From: DASTFY01 sp963813375
GTDB lineage: Bacteria > Actinomycetota > Acidimicrobiia > Acidimicrobiales > Ilumatobacteraceae
Reading direction: 5' to 3'
DNA: 64,000 bases
NCBI GenBank assembly: GCA_963813375.1
Contig: CAWEYT010000009.1
Coordinates: 124,001 to 188,000 of the forward strand
Of the stretch, positions 49,248 through 58,136 are shown piece after piece (the first letter of the stretch is position 1; each line of letters starts with the position of its first letter). A program made the translations under genes and the position numbers. Under the pieces are notes generated by a model. That model saw nothing but the letters and a program-made list of their open reading frames with translations, searched no databases and was not told the DNA's origin.

Positions 49248-51271
49248 GGGTTACCTCCTGATTGATTGGGCGTGGGGGGTTCTTCCGCGTGTCGGGTGGC
49301 AACGGGCCACGACGCACGCGCCGCGCCAGATCCGTAGAGTGTGTATGCCAGACCGAGCGGGTTGCGCTCCGCAATGAACCGCAGCCGTGCGGCGCGCAAT
49401 GCTGCTCCAACGGACAGTCCTGCCGCCAACCGGCGAATCAGTTCACTGCCGAACCAGGGGGCGAACGCGGTAGTCATTAGGCACTCTGTCCCGACGAACG
49501 CCCGAGCGCCTCGGTCCAGAAAGAAGTGGGTGAAGCTCTCGCCGGAGAGCGTCGGAGTCACTGCGGCCGACTCGCACGCATTGAGGATGACGATCGGGTT
49601 GCCGCAGACCAGGTCAAAGATCGTGGCATAGAGGTCGAGGAGCTCCAACTTTCCATGGGAGAGCATGATCCACGACGAGTCCGTCGGACTCTTTGTCATC
49701 TGCTCGTACGCCGACAACAGAGATGTCCGCAGGCCTGCATCGCTCAGCGCCTCGATGATCGCCCGGAATCGGCTATCGGCTGCACGGCCTTCACTGACCG
49801 GCACGCGGGTGTGAGCATGACTGTAGAAGTAGAGGATGTCCTTCCGCTCATCGCTCTGCAGCAGCGTCCTTGCCGCTGTGGAACTCGTGACTTTCGCGGT
49901 GACATCAACCGGTGGACTGGCACTCCTCGCAACCTCCTCCACTCGCTCCATGTGGTCCATCGCGCCGCTGAACTGTTCCCAAAGCATGATAGCGAGATTC
50001 GGGTGATCGGAGGCTGGGGCGTCCTGCTCGAAGCCTCGCACCGGCACCTTCGGCAGGTGCTGCTCGATACAGTATTTCAGACCCCAGAAGTTGGCGGTAT
50101 CTGGGGCCGTGTAGCTGACCGTAGGAATCTCCCCATCAAAGATGAAGGCCCACGGGAAGTTGAAGTCGGCAGCCGATGGATGAACGGACACCTGGATCAC
50201 GGCACCAGTGGGAATCGCCGCCGCCTCCAGGGCATCGGCCACCTCCGCGAGCGCCCCAGTCAGAGAGTGACGGAAGAGACACGCGTAGATGTTGCGTCCG
50301 ACGGTTGCAAGCGACCGCAGCGCGCGCGTGAAGGTCGCATCGGACGGACTGAGGACGTTGGCGTAGTCACCAACAACAATGGCGAGCAGCGCCACGCGAA
50401 CTTGATCATAGAGGTCGGCTACCGCCGCAGCATCGAGTTCACTCGGCGCCGGAAGAATTACTGAGGGGCCTCCCGACGGCTGGATCGTGAAGTGGAACCG
50501 ATAGGCGGCTTCGGTCCGGGCGACATCGATGTGGACGGCGCACGGCTGTTCCCCGTCGAGGTCGTCGTACGACCGCTCCATCCGATCAGGCCTAAGGGAG
50601 ATCGGGTGCTCGAGCCCAAGAATGGAGCGAACATTTTCCCGAAATGGGGACACAATCTCCGCACTAATGATGACGGACTCAAGCAGATTAAGCTCGTAGA
50701 AGAGTCGCACCCTCATCTCAGCGAGCACGCTCGGCACTGGCGTGGACTGAACAGCATGGATCCTGAACCAGGCGTTGTCCGTGCTGTCCCCTTGTGTAGG
50801 CAGCGTTAGGTGGGCGATCGGTTCGTCGACGGTAAGGCCTCCCGCTGCCTCCACCACGACGAGCACCTTGGCGGCTCGGGCCGGATACTCGGCGCCTAGG
50901 GATGGTTCGGTACTAGGGATGCCGGTCCTCATCGCCCGAACGGCAATCTCCAACTCGTAGGTCCGACCCTGGTGCAGGGCTGCGCCATCCGGTACACCGA
51001 AGCCTGCCGTGCGTCCTCCCTCGTAGAACGTCGCGTCGGCCGAGCGGGATGGCGGGGTTTGGCGCGCGACAGCATCGCGCAGCCGATCGATCACCTGCTC
51101 GTGCGGCAGAGTCGAGCGAGGGCTGAGATAGGCAACCGACTGATCCACGAGCCCCTCTTCGATCTTCGCCTCGAGTGCGCGTCGGACGGCGTCGGCAGCG
51201 CGAGCAGACGCGAGATCGAGCGAAGCGACCCGGCGCTCGCCTTCGTTGGCGGTTACCACCGCGTCGATCAT
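49244..51271 (-). CDS. CHAT-domain (caspase-like) protease
   Basis: The C-terminal 230 residues are a CHAT cysteine protease. The catalytic His is in ILYFYSHAH, SWIMLSHGKLEL is next, the catalytic Cys is in PIVILNACESA, then FFLDRGARAFVGTE, AALRAARLRFIAERNPLGLA and YTLYGSG. Upstream is about 420 residues with a beta-sandwich-like region (YELEIAVRAMRTG, PIAHLTLPTQG) of the sort found before CHAT in bacterial conflict proteins. The frame is open upstream of ATG 51271 and joins HEAT-repeat sequence after a frame change near 51285, so I think the natural protein is HEAT-CHAT of about 1,440 residues. CHAT proteases usually cleave a co-encoded partner after sensing a signal. Confidence 0.85.
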   Translation of the reverse strand: MIDAVVTANEGERRVASLDLASARAADAVRRALEAKIEEGLVDQSVAYLSPRSTLPHEQVIDRLRDAVARQTPPSRSADATFYEGGRTAGFGVPDGAALHQGRTYELEIAVRAMRTGIPSTEPSLGAEYPARAAKVLVVVEAAGGLTVDEPIAHLTLPTQGDSTDNAWFRIHAVQSTPVPSVLAEMRVRLFYELNLLESVIISAEIVSPFRENVRSILGLEHPISLRPDRMERSYDDLDGEQPCAVHIDVARTEAAYRFHFTIQPSGGPSVILPAPSELDAAAVADLYDQVRVALLAIVVGDYANVLSPSDATFTRALRSLATVGRNIYACLFRHSLTGALAEVADALEAAAIPTGAVIQVSVHPSAADFNFPWAFIFDGEIPTVSYTAPDTANFWGLKYCIEQHLPKVPVRGFEQDAPASDHPNLAIMLWEQFSGAMDHMERVEEVARSASPPVDVTAKVTSSTAARTLLQSDERKDILYFYSHAHTRVPVSEGRAADSRFRAIIEALSDAGLRTSLLSAYEQMTKSPTDSSWIMLSHGKLELLDLYATIFDLVCGNPIVILNACESAAVTPTLSGESFTHFFLDRGARAFVGTECLMTTAFAPWFGSELIRRLAAGLSVGAALRAARLRFIAERNPLGLAYTLYGSGAARASWPVATRHAEEPPTPNQSGGNP

Positions 51272-53571
51272 CTTGGCGGCCCGCGCGGACGGGGACCACC
51301 AACGAGTCGCCCTCGACCGGGAACCAGCCTGGGAATACATCAACCTGCGGGTCGAGCCCTTCAAGCACCTCCGCTATTGCGGACAGCACCGCGGCCCGAG
51401 CGGCCACCATCCCGGTCCTGAGCACCGCTATCGCATATCCCTCGATGGCCCGTCCATGTGTAGCCGACCGGATGCCCATCATCGCCCTCGCCGCCTCTTG
51501 CCAGGCGCGGTGGCCCGGCGACGTCAGTTCTCCGGCCAGTCGATCGACAAGCCGGGAATCCTCGACCATGTCGGCCAGCCTGCCCGCGGCGGCAAGGGCA
51601 GCGATCCGGACCTCGGCGTCGTCGTCGTCGCACAACTGGAGCACCGGCCCCACCACTCTCGCGTTCCCGGCCAGTGCCAGGCCGCTGCGGCTGCTGCGCG
51701 TACCAATGGATCCTCGTCAGCGGCAGCCTCGTCGAGGGTCCGAGGCCTTCGCCCCCGATGCGGCCGAGGGCGCGGGCGGCTGCGGTTCTGACGGACTCCC
51801 GCGGATCTTGCAGACGGGTGGCGAGGAGCGGCACGGTCGCCTCACCGAGCGCCGCAGCGGCTTCACCGGCTTGGTCGCGGATCCGCGGGTCGGAGTCAGC
51901 GAGTAGGCCCACGATCGCGGTCGCTCCGACCGCCGTGGCCACGGCCGGGAGGCCGACGGCGGCTGCGGCGCGTACATCGGGCATCGGGTCCGTGATCCAC
52001 GCGCGATCAGCGGGGCCGGCGCGCCATTCGCCAGGCGGGTCGACCGGCCACGCGCACCGAACCGTCGCGATCCGACAAGCAAAGATCCAGCGCCTTGACA
52101 TCTTCCGCATCGGTGGCGCGAAGGGTTCGCGCCGCCGCCGCTCGCACTTCCGGGTTTGGGTCGATGAGTGCGTCGCTGACATCAAGGTTCGAATCGGCGG
52201 CGTCGCGAGCCACGGCCCAGGCGTCGAGTGCGGCGAGCCGCACCATGGTCGCGGAGTCGTCGATGAGTGCCTGGATTCCTGTAAGCAGATCGATTCGCCC
52301 GAGTTCGCTCACGATGCGGCACGCTCGCGCGGTCAAGCGGCACGTCGGACTCGACCATCTCGGCGAGTGCAGTAGCCGTCCGGGCCGGGTGGTTGGCCAG
52401 CGCGGCGCAGACGACAGTTCTCGTCGCGAGACTCGGTGTTTCCCAGTGATCGGCCAGCACACGCGGGCCATCTCCGCCGACTTCGGCCAGGGCCCATGCA
52501 GCGCTTCGTGCGTGCGGTCCATCCAGCAGCGAAGCGAGCGCGGCGGCAGCGTGCGGATCGCCGAGCACCCCGAGTGCGCTCACGTACAGCTCCGTTGCAG
52601 GCGAGCCGGCAACAACCCGCTCGATCATGACGCTTGCGGCGCCGACGTCCTTCGCGTCGGCGAGCGCCCGCGCGGCGGCCGTCGCCGTGAGGACGTCATC
52701 CCCCAGTAGCCTGCGGAGCTGCTGACGCCCGCGCTCAGACCCGGGCCAGCAGCTTCGCCGCAGCGTGACTATCAGCCGCCCCGCCGCGCACGATCGGTAT
52801 CACCGTTTCAACCAATTCATCGGAGTGAGCATCGACGAGCGGCGATCGGCCGATCGCAGCCAACAAACCCCCTTGGTCCTGGCCAGCGGAGTCGACGGCG
52901 CCGAGCAACAGGCGGAAAGCGTCTTCCGAATCGATTTTCGCTAGCACTCCTGCAGCACCATCTCTCGACCGCTGAATGCCGAGGAGACGCTTTAGGCGCG
53001 GCACTGCTGGGGTGACCGACGATGGATCCCGACTGACGAGGTACTCAAGACCGGACACGACTCCGTCTGGTTCGATCAGTGCACCACCATCAACAGCCGC
53101 GAACAGTGCGACTCGAGCTCGAGCTGGAGAAAGCTCTACGAGGGAGCGCGCCGCGTTGGAGACGATTGATGGGAACGGTTCTCCGACCCGTTGCACTTCG
53201 AGCACGAGCTTGTCGACGACGTCCTCCCTGCGGGGACCGAGCGCTCGGACCGCATGGCCCAGAGCACCGGCTGCCGCCGTCCGCTGGTTCACGGTCGATT
53301 TCGACGATGTCATCGTCGTCAGGAGAGTGTCGATCGCCGCATCATCATCCATCGCGGCGATTCGATCGGCGGCCTCGGTCCGCTCGACGGCCCACTTCGA
53401 CGACATCGCTCGCACGAGCTCGGTCAACTCCGCTTCAGTAGCCACCCCCCTCACCCAAGCCCCGTCATCGAAGGTAAGGCCGCTAGCTCCCCTGGCCCTG
53501 AGCAATTCGCCATCGGGTGGCAAGATTAGGCTGGTTGAGGTTGCCAGCGCGTCAACTCCGCCGCAACTCAC
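51272..53571 (-). CDS. HEAT-repeat region, probably N-terminal half of the CHAT protease, frameshifted
   Basis: From GTG 53571, eight bases after GGAGAG, a soluble head (GASGLTFDDGAWVRGVATEA) leads into helical HEAT repeats. The first 278 residues are intact to a TGA at 52735. The repeats then carry on in shifted frames near 52738, 52335, 52040, 51735, 51670 and 51285: ARALADAKDVGAASVMIERV, ALADHWET-like units, ALIDDSATMVRLAALDAWAV, DPNPEVRAAAARTL, DSDPRIRDQAGEAAAALG, LQDPRESVRTAAARALGRIG, DDDDAEVRIAALAAAGRLAD. Unbroken repeat spacing across the shifts argues for one gene ending in CHAT. HEAT arrays would serve as sensor or scaffold. Six shifts in 1.5 kb, against none in the CHAT part, may be error in repetitive sequence or real decay. 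Confidence 0.68.
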
Positions 53572-53658
53572 ACCCAAGACTCTCCACAGAGGGGACCGGA
53601 CCGGAATCCCAATATGGCGGCCTTCGAACAGGGGGTTTCTCCGACCAACTGCACCTGT

Positions 53659-54756
53659 TCATTTAGTAGCTCCTCCGAGTGCCACCATCATGCTCATTCC
53701 GAGTAGCATAGCGACTGTTCCCGATCCAGACATCATGGTCGAATATTGGGCCAAGGTCAGGCCCAACTCTTTCGCATCAATATACGCGGCAAGCCTCCAA
53801 CGAGTAAATGGAGGAGGATGGCTTTCGCTACCGACTGATCGCCCAGCCATGTTTGAGTAATAATAATCCTGCAGTGTCAAGATCAAACCATAGAGAATGG
53901 ATTGTGCTACGTATGCACGTTGCGTGCCGCCCTCACCAAATGCAGGGATACAAGCCCGAAGAGACATCAGATCACATTGCAATTCTTCGGCCCAAGACGC
54001 ACGCACTGCCGGCCGGCTTGACAAATATTCCCTTATCTGCTGCCAGTCTTCCGGAGAAACGAATGGGTCTTCCCGCACGGCGCACCAGTTATCTAGATGC
54101 CGGAATGTTCTGTCCTGATAACCCTTCCATACATCGGGTCTAAGGATCGTCCGATACCAGTGACTAAATTCGTGATGGAAGACGAAGCCGCACATATCCC
54201 ATATGGTGGGTTCAATCTTTTCGAACAGGTTCGGAGGGCACTCGTCCAAGCTCGCGGCGATGTCAGCTACTCCGGTGGCATCCCAAGAGCGCCAGTGAGA
54301 AAGGAGTCGGTTGAGTTCCCGCGTTAGGTCCGTGGGTATCTCGATCGAGAGGAGTTCATCAATGGTAAACCTCTCGGAGCTATCCATGAGGTCAAGCAGC
54401 CAGCTAATGGTTCGAGCCAGCATTACTGCTGTTAGGAAGAAGCCCGAATTAACTTGAACGAGCCCGCGTTCTTGGACAATCGTAAATGCCTGCGGCCGAG
54501 GATCGCAATCGAAGACCACTTCGGGCAGAATGATTGTTGACTGCCGGCGAAACTCGGGTCTCAGGCGCTCGCTGCTGGCAAGAGGCACCAGTGTGGGGAT
54601 ATTTGCGGCGAATGGGCGCGCGGCAAGTTCCCATGTAGACCTCAATTCGTCAACAGTAAACCGACCCCCTTCTCCTTTCACGGCATTGCCACTGAATCGG
54701 AAGCAGGGCAGATCCAGCGCGTCGCCCGATGTCAACTGCGCGATAGAAATCTCCAT
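53659..54756 (-). CDS. HEXXH metalloprotease-like protein with C-terminal membrane segment
   Basis: 365 residues, no named family recognised. Near residue 200 is VFHHEFSHWYRT, a zinc-binding HEXXH motif, and about 75 residues on is SWAEELQCDLMSL, fitting the glutamate third ligand of gluzincins (ExxxD). The last 25 residues form a hydrophobic segment (GSGTVAMLLGMSMMVALGG), so it could be tail-anchored. The gene is visibly AT-richer than its surroundings and uses codons rare elsewhere in the window (ATA, AAT, TTA), a sign of transfer. It lies 87 bases upstream of the HEAT-CHAT gene on the same strand. ATG 54756, after GGAGG, is preferred; GTG 54774 is possible. Confidence 0.7.
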   Translation of the reverse strand: MEISIAQLTSGDALDLPCFRFSGNAVKGEGGRFTVDELRSTWELAARPFAANIPTLVPLASSERLRPEFRRQSTIILPEVVFDCDPRPQAFTIVQERGLVQVNSGFFLTAVMLARTISWLLDLMDSSERFTIDELLSIEIPTDLTRELNRLLSHWRSWDATGVADIAASLDECPPNLFEKIEPTIWDMCGFVFHHEFSHWYRTILRPDVWKGYQDRTFRHLDNWCAVREDPFVSPEDWQQIREYLSSRPAVRASWAEELQCDLMSLRACIPAFGEGGTQRAYVAQSILYGLILTLQDYYYSNMAGRSVGSESHPPPFTRWRLAAYIDAKELGLTLAQYSTMMSGSGTVAMLLGMSMMVALGGATK

Positions 54757-54774
54757 TGCCTCCACCCCAATCAC

Positions 54775-55273
54775 CGCAGTCGCCCGCCGTCTCCGGCTAT
54801 TTCGACAGACGGTCGTGTGGGCGCCACAATCGTAGCTACGACCTGGTACGCGCGCACCTCCGCACGATCAAGCGCGGCGGGACGACGTCGCCGGGCTCGT
54901 CCACGTCGACAACGAACGGGGCAAGCGCCTCGTGGCCGGTGTCGGTCGGAGCGCCATCGCGACGTGGGACGCCCACGAGCTATGGGTCGGGATGCTCTGA
55001 ACCCGCTCCGCCTCAGCGGTGACGCCTGGGCAGCTAGGGCTGGTTCGGCGTGACCCTGGTGTGACCTTACGGGACGGCTTTCGTGGTGACTGAGCGGTAC
55101 ATGACGACACGCCCCACCACGGCTGACGTGGGCAGACGGGCGGCTCCGGCAACTACCGCAATCGCAAGTGGGCCGCCACCGAGGTGCTCGATGCGCTCGA
55201 CGAGTTCGCCGTCCGAGCTGGCAGGCGATCGCGCCCGACCTGACAGAGTCCAACGCATCGATGCAGGCAAGGA
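54775..55273. other. gene-poor stretch with coding remnants at the island edge
   Basis: No intact gene is seen in about 500 bases. On the plus strand two protein-like tails can be read: one ends near 55000 (DDVAGLVHVDNERGKRLVAG, then IATWDAHELWVGML and a stop) and one near 55245 (GNYRNRKWAATEVLDALDEF, then a stop). Neither has a plausible start. They look like remains of genes cut by insertion or deletion, fitting an island boundary. No tRNA-end repeat was found. Confidence 0.35.
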
Positions 55274-55855
55274 CTACATCGTCGGATGGCCACCGGTCTC
55301 GTGATGGACGTGGGCGCGTTGGCCGTCGCGGTCGAAGATCATGATGAGTTCGGCCGGGCCGTCGACGGCGGTGATGGCGTGCGGCGTCATCGTGGCGAAC
55401 TCGGCGGCCTCGCCGGTTTCGACGGTGATCTCGCGTTCGCCGAGCGACAAGCGAACCCGTCCCTCGATGACGAAGAACCAGTCGTGACCGGGGTGGACCC
55501 GCTGCTCGGCGGCGGTGCGGGTCGGTTCGAGTCGCATCTTGATGGCGATCGTGCTGCCGGTGGGTCGGCTGAGCATCCAGGTCGTGCCCCCGCCCGAGCG
55601 GTTCGGCGCCGGGCGGATGACCACGTCGTCGTCGCTGCGCACGTCGAGAAGTGCGTCGAGGTCGACCTGGAGGGCCGCAGCCAGCGGCAGCAGGACGTCG
55701 AGGCTGATCGTGCGCTTGCCGGTCTCGACCCTGCTGATGGTGGAGGGACTGAGGTTGGTGCGGGCGGCGAGCTCGTCGAGCGACAGACCCAGCGTGTGCC
55801 GAAGACTTCGCAGCCGGGTGCGAACCACCCGTTCGATCTCGTCGAGCTCGGCCAT
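55274..55855 (-). CDS. XRE-family regulator with C-terminal cupin
   Basis: 193 residues. The N-terminal helix-turn-helix is LGLSLDELAARTNLSPSTIS, then RVETGKRTISLDVLLPLAAAL. The C-terminal half is a cupin sensor: EQRVHPGHDWFFVIEGRVRL, LSLGEREITVETGEAAEFAT, MTPHAITAVDGPAELIMIFD. Such proteins bind a small molecule in the barrel and repress neighbouring genes. ATG 55855 has GGAG six bases upstream. The gene is divergent from the reductase-methyltransferase gene, and a perfect inverted repeat lies between them, giving a likely self-regulated pair. Confidence 0.9.
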   Translation of the reverse strand: MAELDEIERVVRTRLRSLRHTLGLSLDELAARTNLSPSTISRVETGKRTISLDVLLPLAAALQVDLDALLDVRSDDDVVIRPAPNRSGGGTTWMLSRPTGSTIAIKMRLEPTRTAAEQRVHPGHDWFFVIEGRVRLSLGEREITVETGEAAEFATMTPHAITAVDGPAELIMIFDRDGQRAHVHHETGGHPTM

Positions 55856-55873
55856 CGCTCCTTCGGTGCTCTT

Positions 55874-55890
55874 CTTGCGAATATCGCAAG
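55874..55890. promoter_or_regulatory. palindromic operator between XRE regulator and reductase-methyltransferase
   Basis: The arms CTTGCGA and TCGCAAG are perfect inverted repeats with a three-base ATA spacer. The site is 18 bases upstream of the regulator start and 40 upstream of the divergent gene, the normal place for an operator shared by both. It stands out as AT-containing in GC-rich surroundings. Confidence 0.7.
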
Positions 55891-55930
55891 GACTCGTGCG
55901 CCTTTCGGGATGGACCCTATCGTCGACGTC

Positions 55931-57529
55931 ATGAGTGACCACGCCCCCCTCACCGTCGAGCGGCACTGCGACGTTGCCGTCATCGGAGGATCGGCCGCCG
56001 GACTCGCTGCCGCACTCCAACTCGGGCGCCAGCGCCGGTCCGTGATCGTCGTCGACGCCGGCGAGCCGCGAAACGCCCCCGCCGAACACATGCACAGCTA
56101 CCTCGGTCGTGAAGGGCTTCCGCCGTCGGAGCTGACCACCGTTGGTCGTGAGGAGGTCCGCAGCTACGGCGGTGAGATCCTCGCCGGTCGCGTGAGTCGT
56201 GTGATCCGCACGGACAACGACCGTTTCCGGGTCGAGCTCGTCGGCGGTCACACCATCGTCGCTCCTCGGGTTCTTGCTGCCACCGGTCTGGTGGACGAGC
56301 TCCCGGACATCGACGGCCTCGCGGAACACTGGGGCCGCGATGTCATCCACTGTCCGTTCTGCCACGGCTACGAGGTCCGCGACCGGCGCATCGTCCAGAT
56401 CGTCACCCACCCGAGGGGACTCCACACCGCCCCGTTGTTCCGCCAGCTGAGCGCCCGGCTCACCGTGGTGCTCCACGACCCTGTCGACGTCGACGACTCC
56501 GAGCTCGACGCCCTGCGAGCCGGCGGCGTGGACGTCGTGCACGGACAAGTGAGCCGCATCGTCACGGGTGCCGACGGCCACGTCGCGGCGGTCGAGTTGG
56601 CCGACCACGCCCGCATCGACGCCGACGCGGTCGTGGTTGCTCCCCGGTTCAGGGTGCGCGCCGAGCCATTCGAGCCGCTCGGTCTTCGACCGGCGGCACA
56701 CCCGACTGGGCTCGGCGACTTCGTGGAGACCGACGCGACGGGGGCAACGGCCGTGCCGGGTCTCTACGCGGCCGGCAACGTGACCGATCCGAGCCAGCAG
56801 GTGTTGCAGGCTGCTGCCGACGGCAGCCGGGTCGGCGCCATGGTCAGCTTCAGTCTCGCTGACGACGACATCCGAGCCGCAGCGCGACCGTCGGCCAACG
56901 AGGCCGACTGGGATCATCGGTACGGGGGAGACCAGCTCTGGAGCGGGAACCCGAACGGCACGCTCGTCAAGGAGATCAGCGGCCTCGCTCCCGGCCGCGC
57001 ACTCGACGTCGGCGCCGGCGAGGGCGGCGACGCGCTCTGGCTGGCCGAGCAGGGTTGGAGTGTGACGGCGAGTGACATCTCGCAGCGCGCGCTGGACCGG
57101 GTCGACGACGCGGCGAAGCGACGCGGCCTACACGTCGAGCGCCACCACGCGGACGCGAACGCACTCGATGCGTACGAGACCGCAGCGTTCGACCTCGTGT
57201 CGGCGCAGTACGCATCGATCCCCCGCACACCCGATGGCCGCGGTGTTCGCAACCTGCTGAACGCGGTTGCTCCGGGTGGCACGCTGCTCGTCGTGGGCCA
57301 CGATCTTGAGCCGATGCGGGCGCCGATCGACACGGCGGCTCACAGCCGGCCGTTCGACCCCGATGCCTACGTACGCGTCGACGACTTCGCCGCTGCGCTC
57401 GCCGTCTCATCGGCATGGGACATCGAGGTTCACGAGAAGCGACCACGCCCGGCCGGTGCCGCCTCTGCTTCGCACCACGTCGACGACATCGTCCTACGCG
57501 CCCGACGCAACGCCAACTCTGACGCGTGA
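55931..57529 (+). CDS. thioredoxin-reductase-like FAD oxidoreductase fused to a class I methyltransferase
   Basis: 532 residues. The first 310 are a thioredoxin-reductase-type flavoprotein: FAD motif VAVIGGSAAGLAAALQLG, redox-active CxxC in IHCPFCHGYEVRD, and the second FAD contact in GLYAAGNVTDPSQQVLQAAA. The remaining 210 are a SAM methyltransferase: DWDHRYGGDQLWSGNPNGTL, motif I ALDVGAGEGGDALWLAEQG, and LLNAVAPGGTLLVVGHD. This fusion recurs in actinobacteria; the substrate is unproven, though TehB-like similarity of the second half suggests detoxification of a metalloid or thiol. ATG 55931 follows the shared palindrome, so the XRE-cupin protein probably controls it. Confidence 0.9.
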   Translation: MSDHAPLTVERHCDVAVIGGSAAGLAAALQLGRQRRSVIVVDAGEPRNAPAEHMHSYLGREGLPPSELTTVGREEVRSYGGEILAGRVSRVIRTDNDRFRVELVGGHTIVAPRVLAATGLVDELPDIDGLAEHWGRDVIHCPFCHGYEVRDRRIVQIVTHPRGLHTAPLFRQLSARLTVVLHDPVDVDDSELDALRAGGVDVVHGQVSRIVTGADGHVAAVELADHARIDADAVVVAPRFRVRAEPFEPLGLRPAAHPTGLGDFVETDATGATAVPGLYAAGNVTDPSQQVLQAAADGSRVGAMVSFSLADDDIRAAARPSANEADWDHRYGGDQLWSGNPNGTLVKEISGLAPGRALDVGAGEGGDALWLAEQGWSVTASDISQRALDRVDDAAKRRGLHVERHHADANALDAYETAAFDLVSAQYASIPRTPDGRGVRNLLNAVAPGGTLLVVGHDLEPMRAPIDTAAHSRPFDPDAYVRVDDFAAALAVSSAWDIEVHEKRPRPAGAASASHHVDDIVLRARRNANSDA

Positions 57530-57532
57530 TCG

Positions 57533-57579
57533 GGTTCGAAGGCCGAACCGCCGCCTTCGTCACTCGCGGGTGAGCCCGC
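57533..57579. terminator. two hairpins between convergent genes
   Basis: GGTTCG/CGAACC (57533-57549) and GCGGG/CCCGC (57566-57579) form consecutive stems in the 55 bases between the reductase-methyltransferase and MazF-like stops. They probably end transcription from both sides. Confidence 0.45.
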
Positions 57580-57584
57580 TTCGG

Positions 57585-57902
57585 CTATCGGAGTCCAAAG
57601 ACGGTAAGGAGCGCGTCGTCGATACCCCAAAGCTCCTCGCGACTCACGTGGCCGGCCAGGTCACCGAGCCGCTGCACATCCACCGCACCGACCTGCTCGA
57701 CGAGCACGCGAGTCACCGCGCCGGCGACTTGGATCTCTGGTCGGAACGACGCCGCTCGAGCGCTGCGAGACGTCGGAGCGACCAGAACAACCGAGCGGGG
57801 AAGCAGCTCGTCGGCTTGGACGACCACGCCGTACCGATCCCCGTGCTGCTCGTGACCAACGCCCCGCGGGAGCGTGAACCGGTAGACGTCACCGCGGAGC
57901 AC
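57585..57902 (-). CDS. MazF/PemK-like endoribonuclease toxin
   Basis: About 105 residues from GTG 57902. It has the MazF barrel pattern: LRGDVYRFTLPRGVGHEQHG, RYGVVVQADELLPRSVVLVA, PTSRSARAASFRPEI, and late LGHVSREELWGIDDALLTVFG. MazF toxins cut mRNA at short sequences when the antitoxin is lost. The gene overlaps the upstream antitoxin by fourteen bases, the normal arrangement. No internal damage is seen. Confidence 0.85.
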   Translation of the reverse strand: MLRGDVYRFTLPRGVGHEQHGDRYGVVVQADELLPRSVVLVAPTSRSARAASFRPEIQVAGAVTRVLVEQVGAVDVQRLGDLAGHVSREELWGIDDALLTVFGLR

Positions 57903-58128
57903 GCAGTGCCTCCATGAGACCGGCGACGGCGAGCATCTCCTCGCGGTCGTCGTCGTCTGCCTCGAGTGCAGCGACCTCTGCTGCGATTTCAGAGCGCCGG
58001 CGGAGTCGGCGCGCCGCTTCGACGAGCGACGAGCGGATCGCTGCTGACCGACTGAGCCCTGCGGCCTCGAGAGCACGCAGCGCACGCTCGGCCTCCTCGT
58101 CGAGCCGCACCGAGATCGCCGGAGCCAT
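57889..58128 (-). CDS. ribbon-helix-helix antitoxin
   Basis: 79 residues. The N-terminal beta strand and helices APAISVRLDEEAERALRALE and GLSRSAAIRSSLVEAARRL form a CopG/MetJ-type DNA-binding fold. The acidic C-terminal helix (EVAALEADDDDREEMLAVAG) would wrap and block the toxin. The start ATG 58128 lies eight bases after a 21-base palindrome, the expected autoregulatory operator. Confidence 0.87.
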   Translation of the reverse strand: MAPAISVRLDEEAERALRALEAAGLSRSAAIRSSLVEAARRLRRRSEIAAEVAALEADDDDREEMLAVAGLMEALRAPR

Positions 58129-58136
58129 GCCGCGAG

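Noticed and set aside
49244..53571. Type III-E CRISPR TPR-CHAT (Csx29) system
   Set aside because: No Cas proteins, no repeat array, and the helical part reads as HEAT, not TPR.
48642..55300. Integrated element with att repeats
   Set aside because: No integrase gene and no repeat of the tRNA 3' end found on the far side; kept only as an inference about the insertion point.
54817..55304. Small plus-strand genes in the island edge
   Set aside because: No credible starts or ribosome sites; only isolated protein-like tails, so described as remnants.
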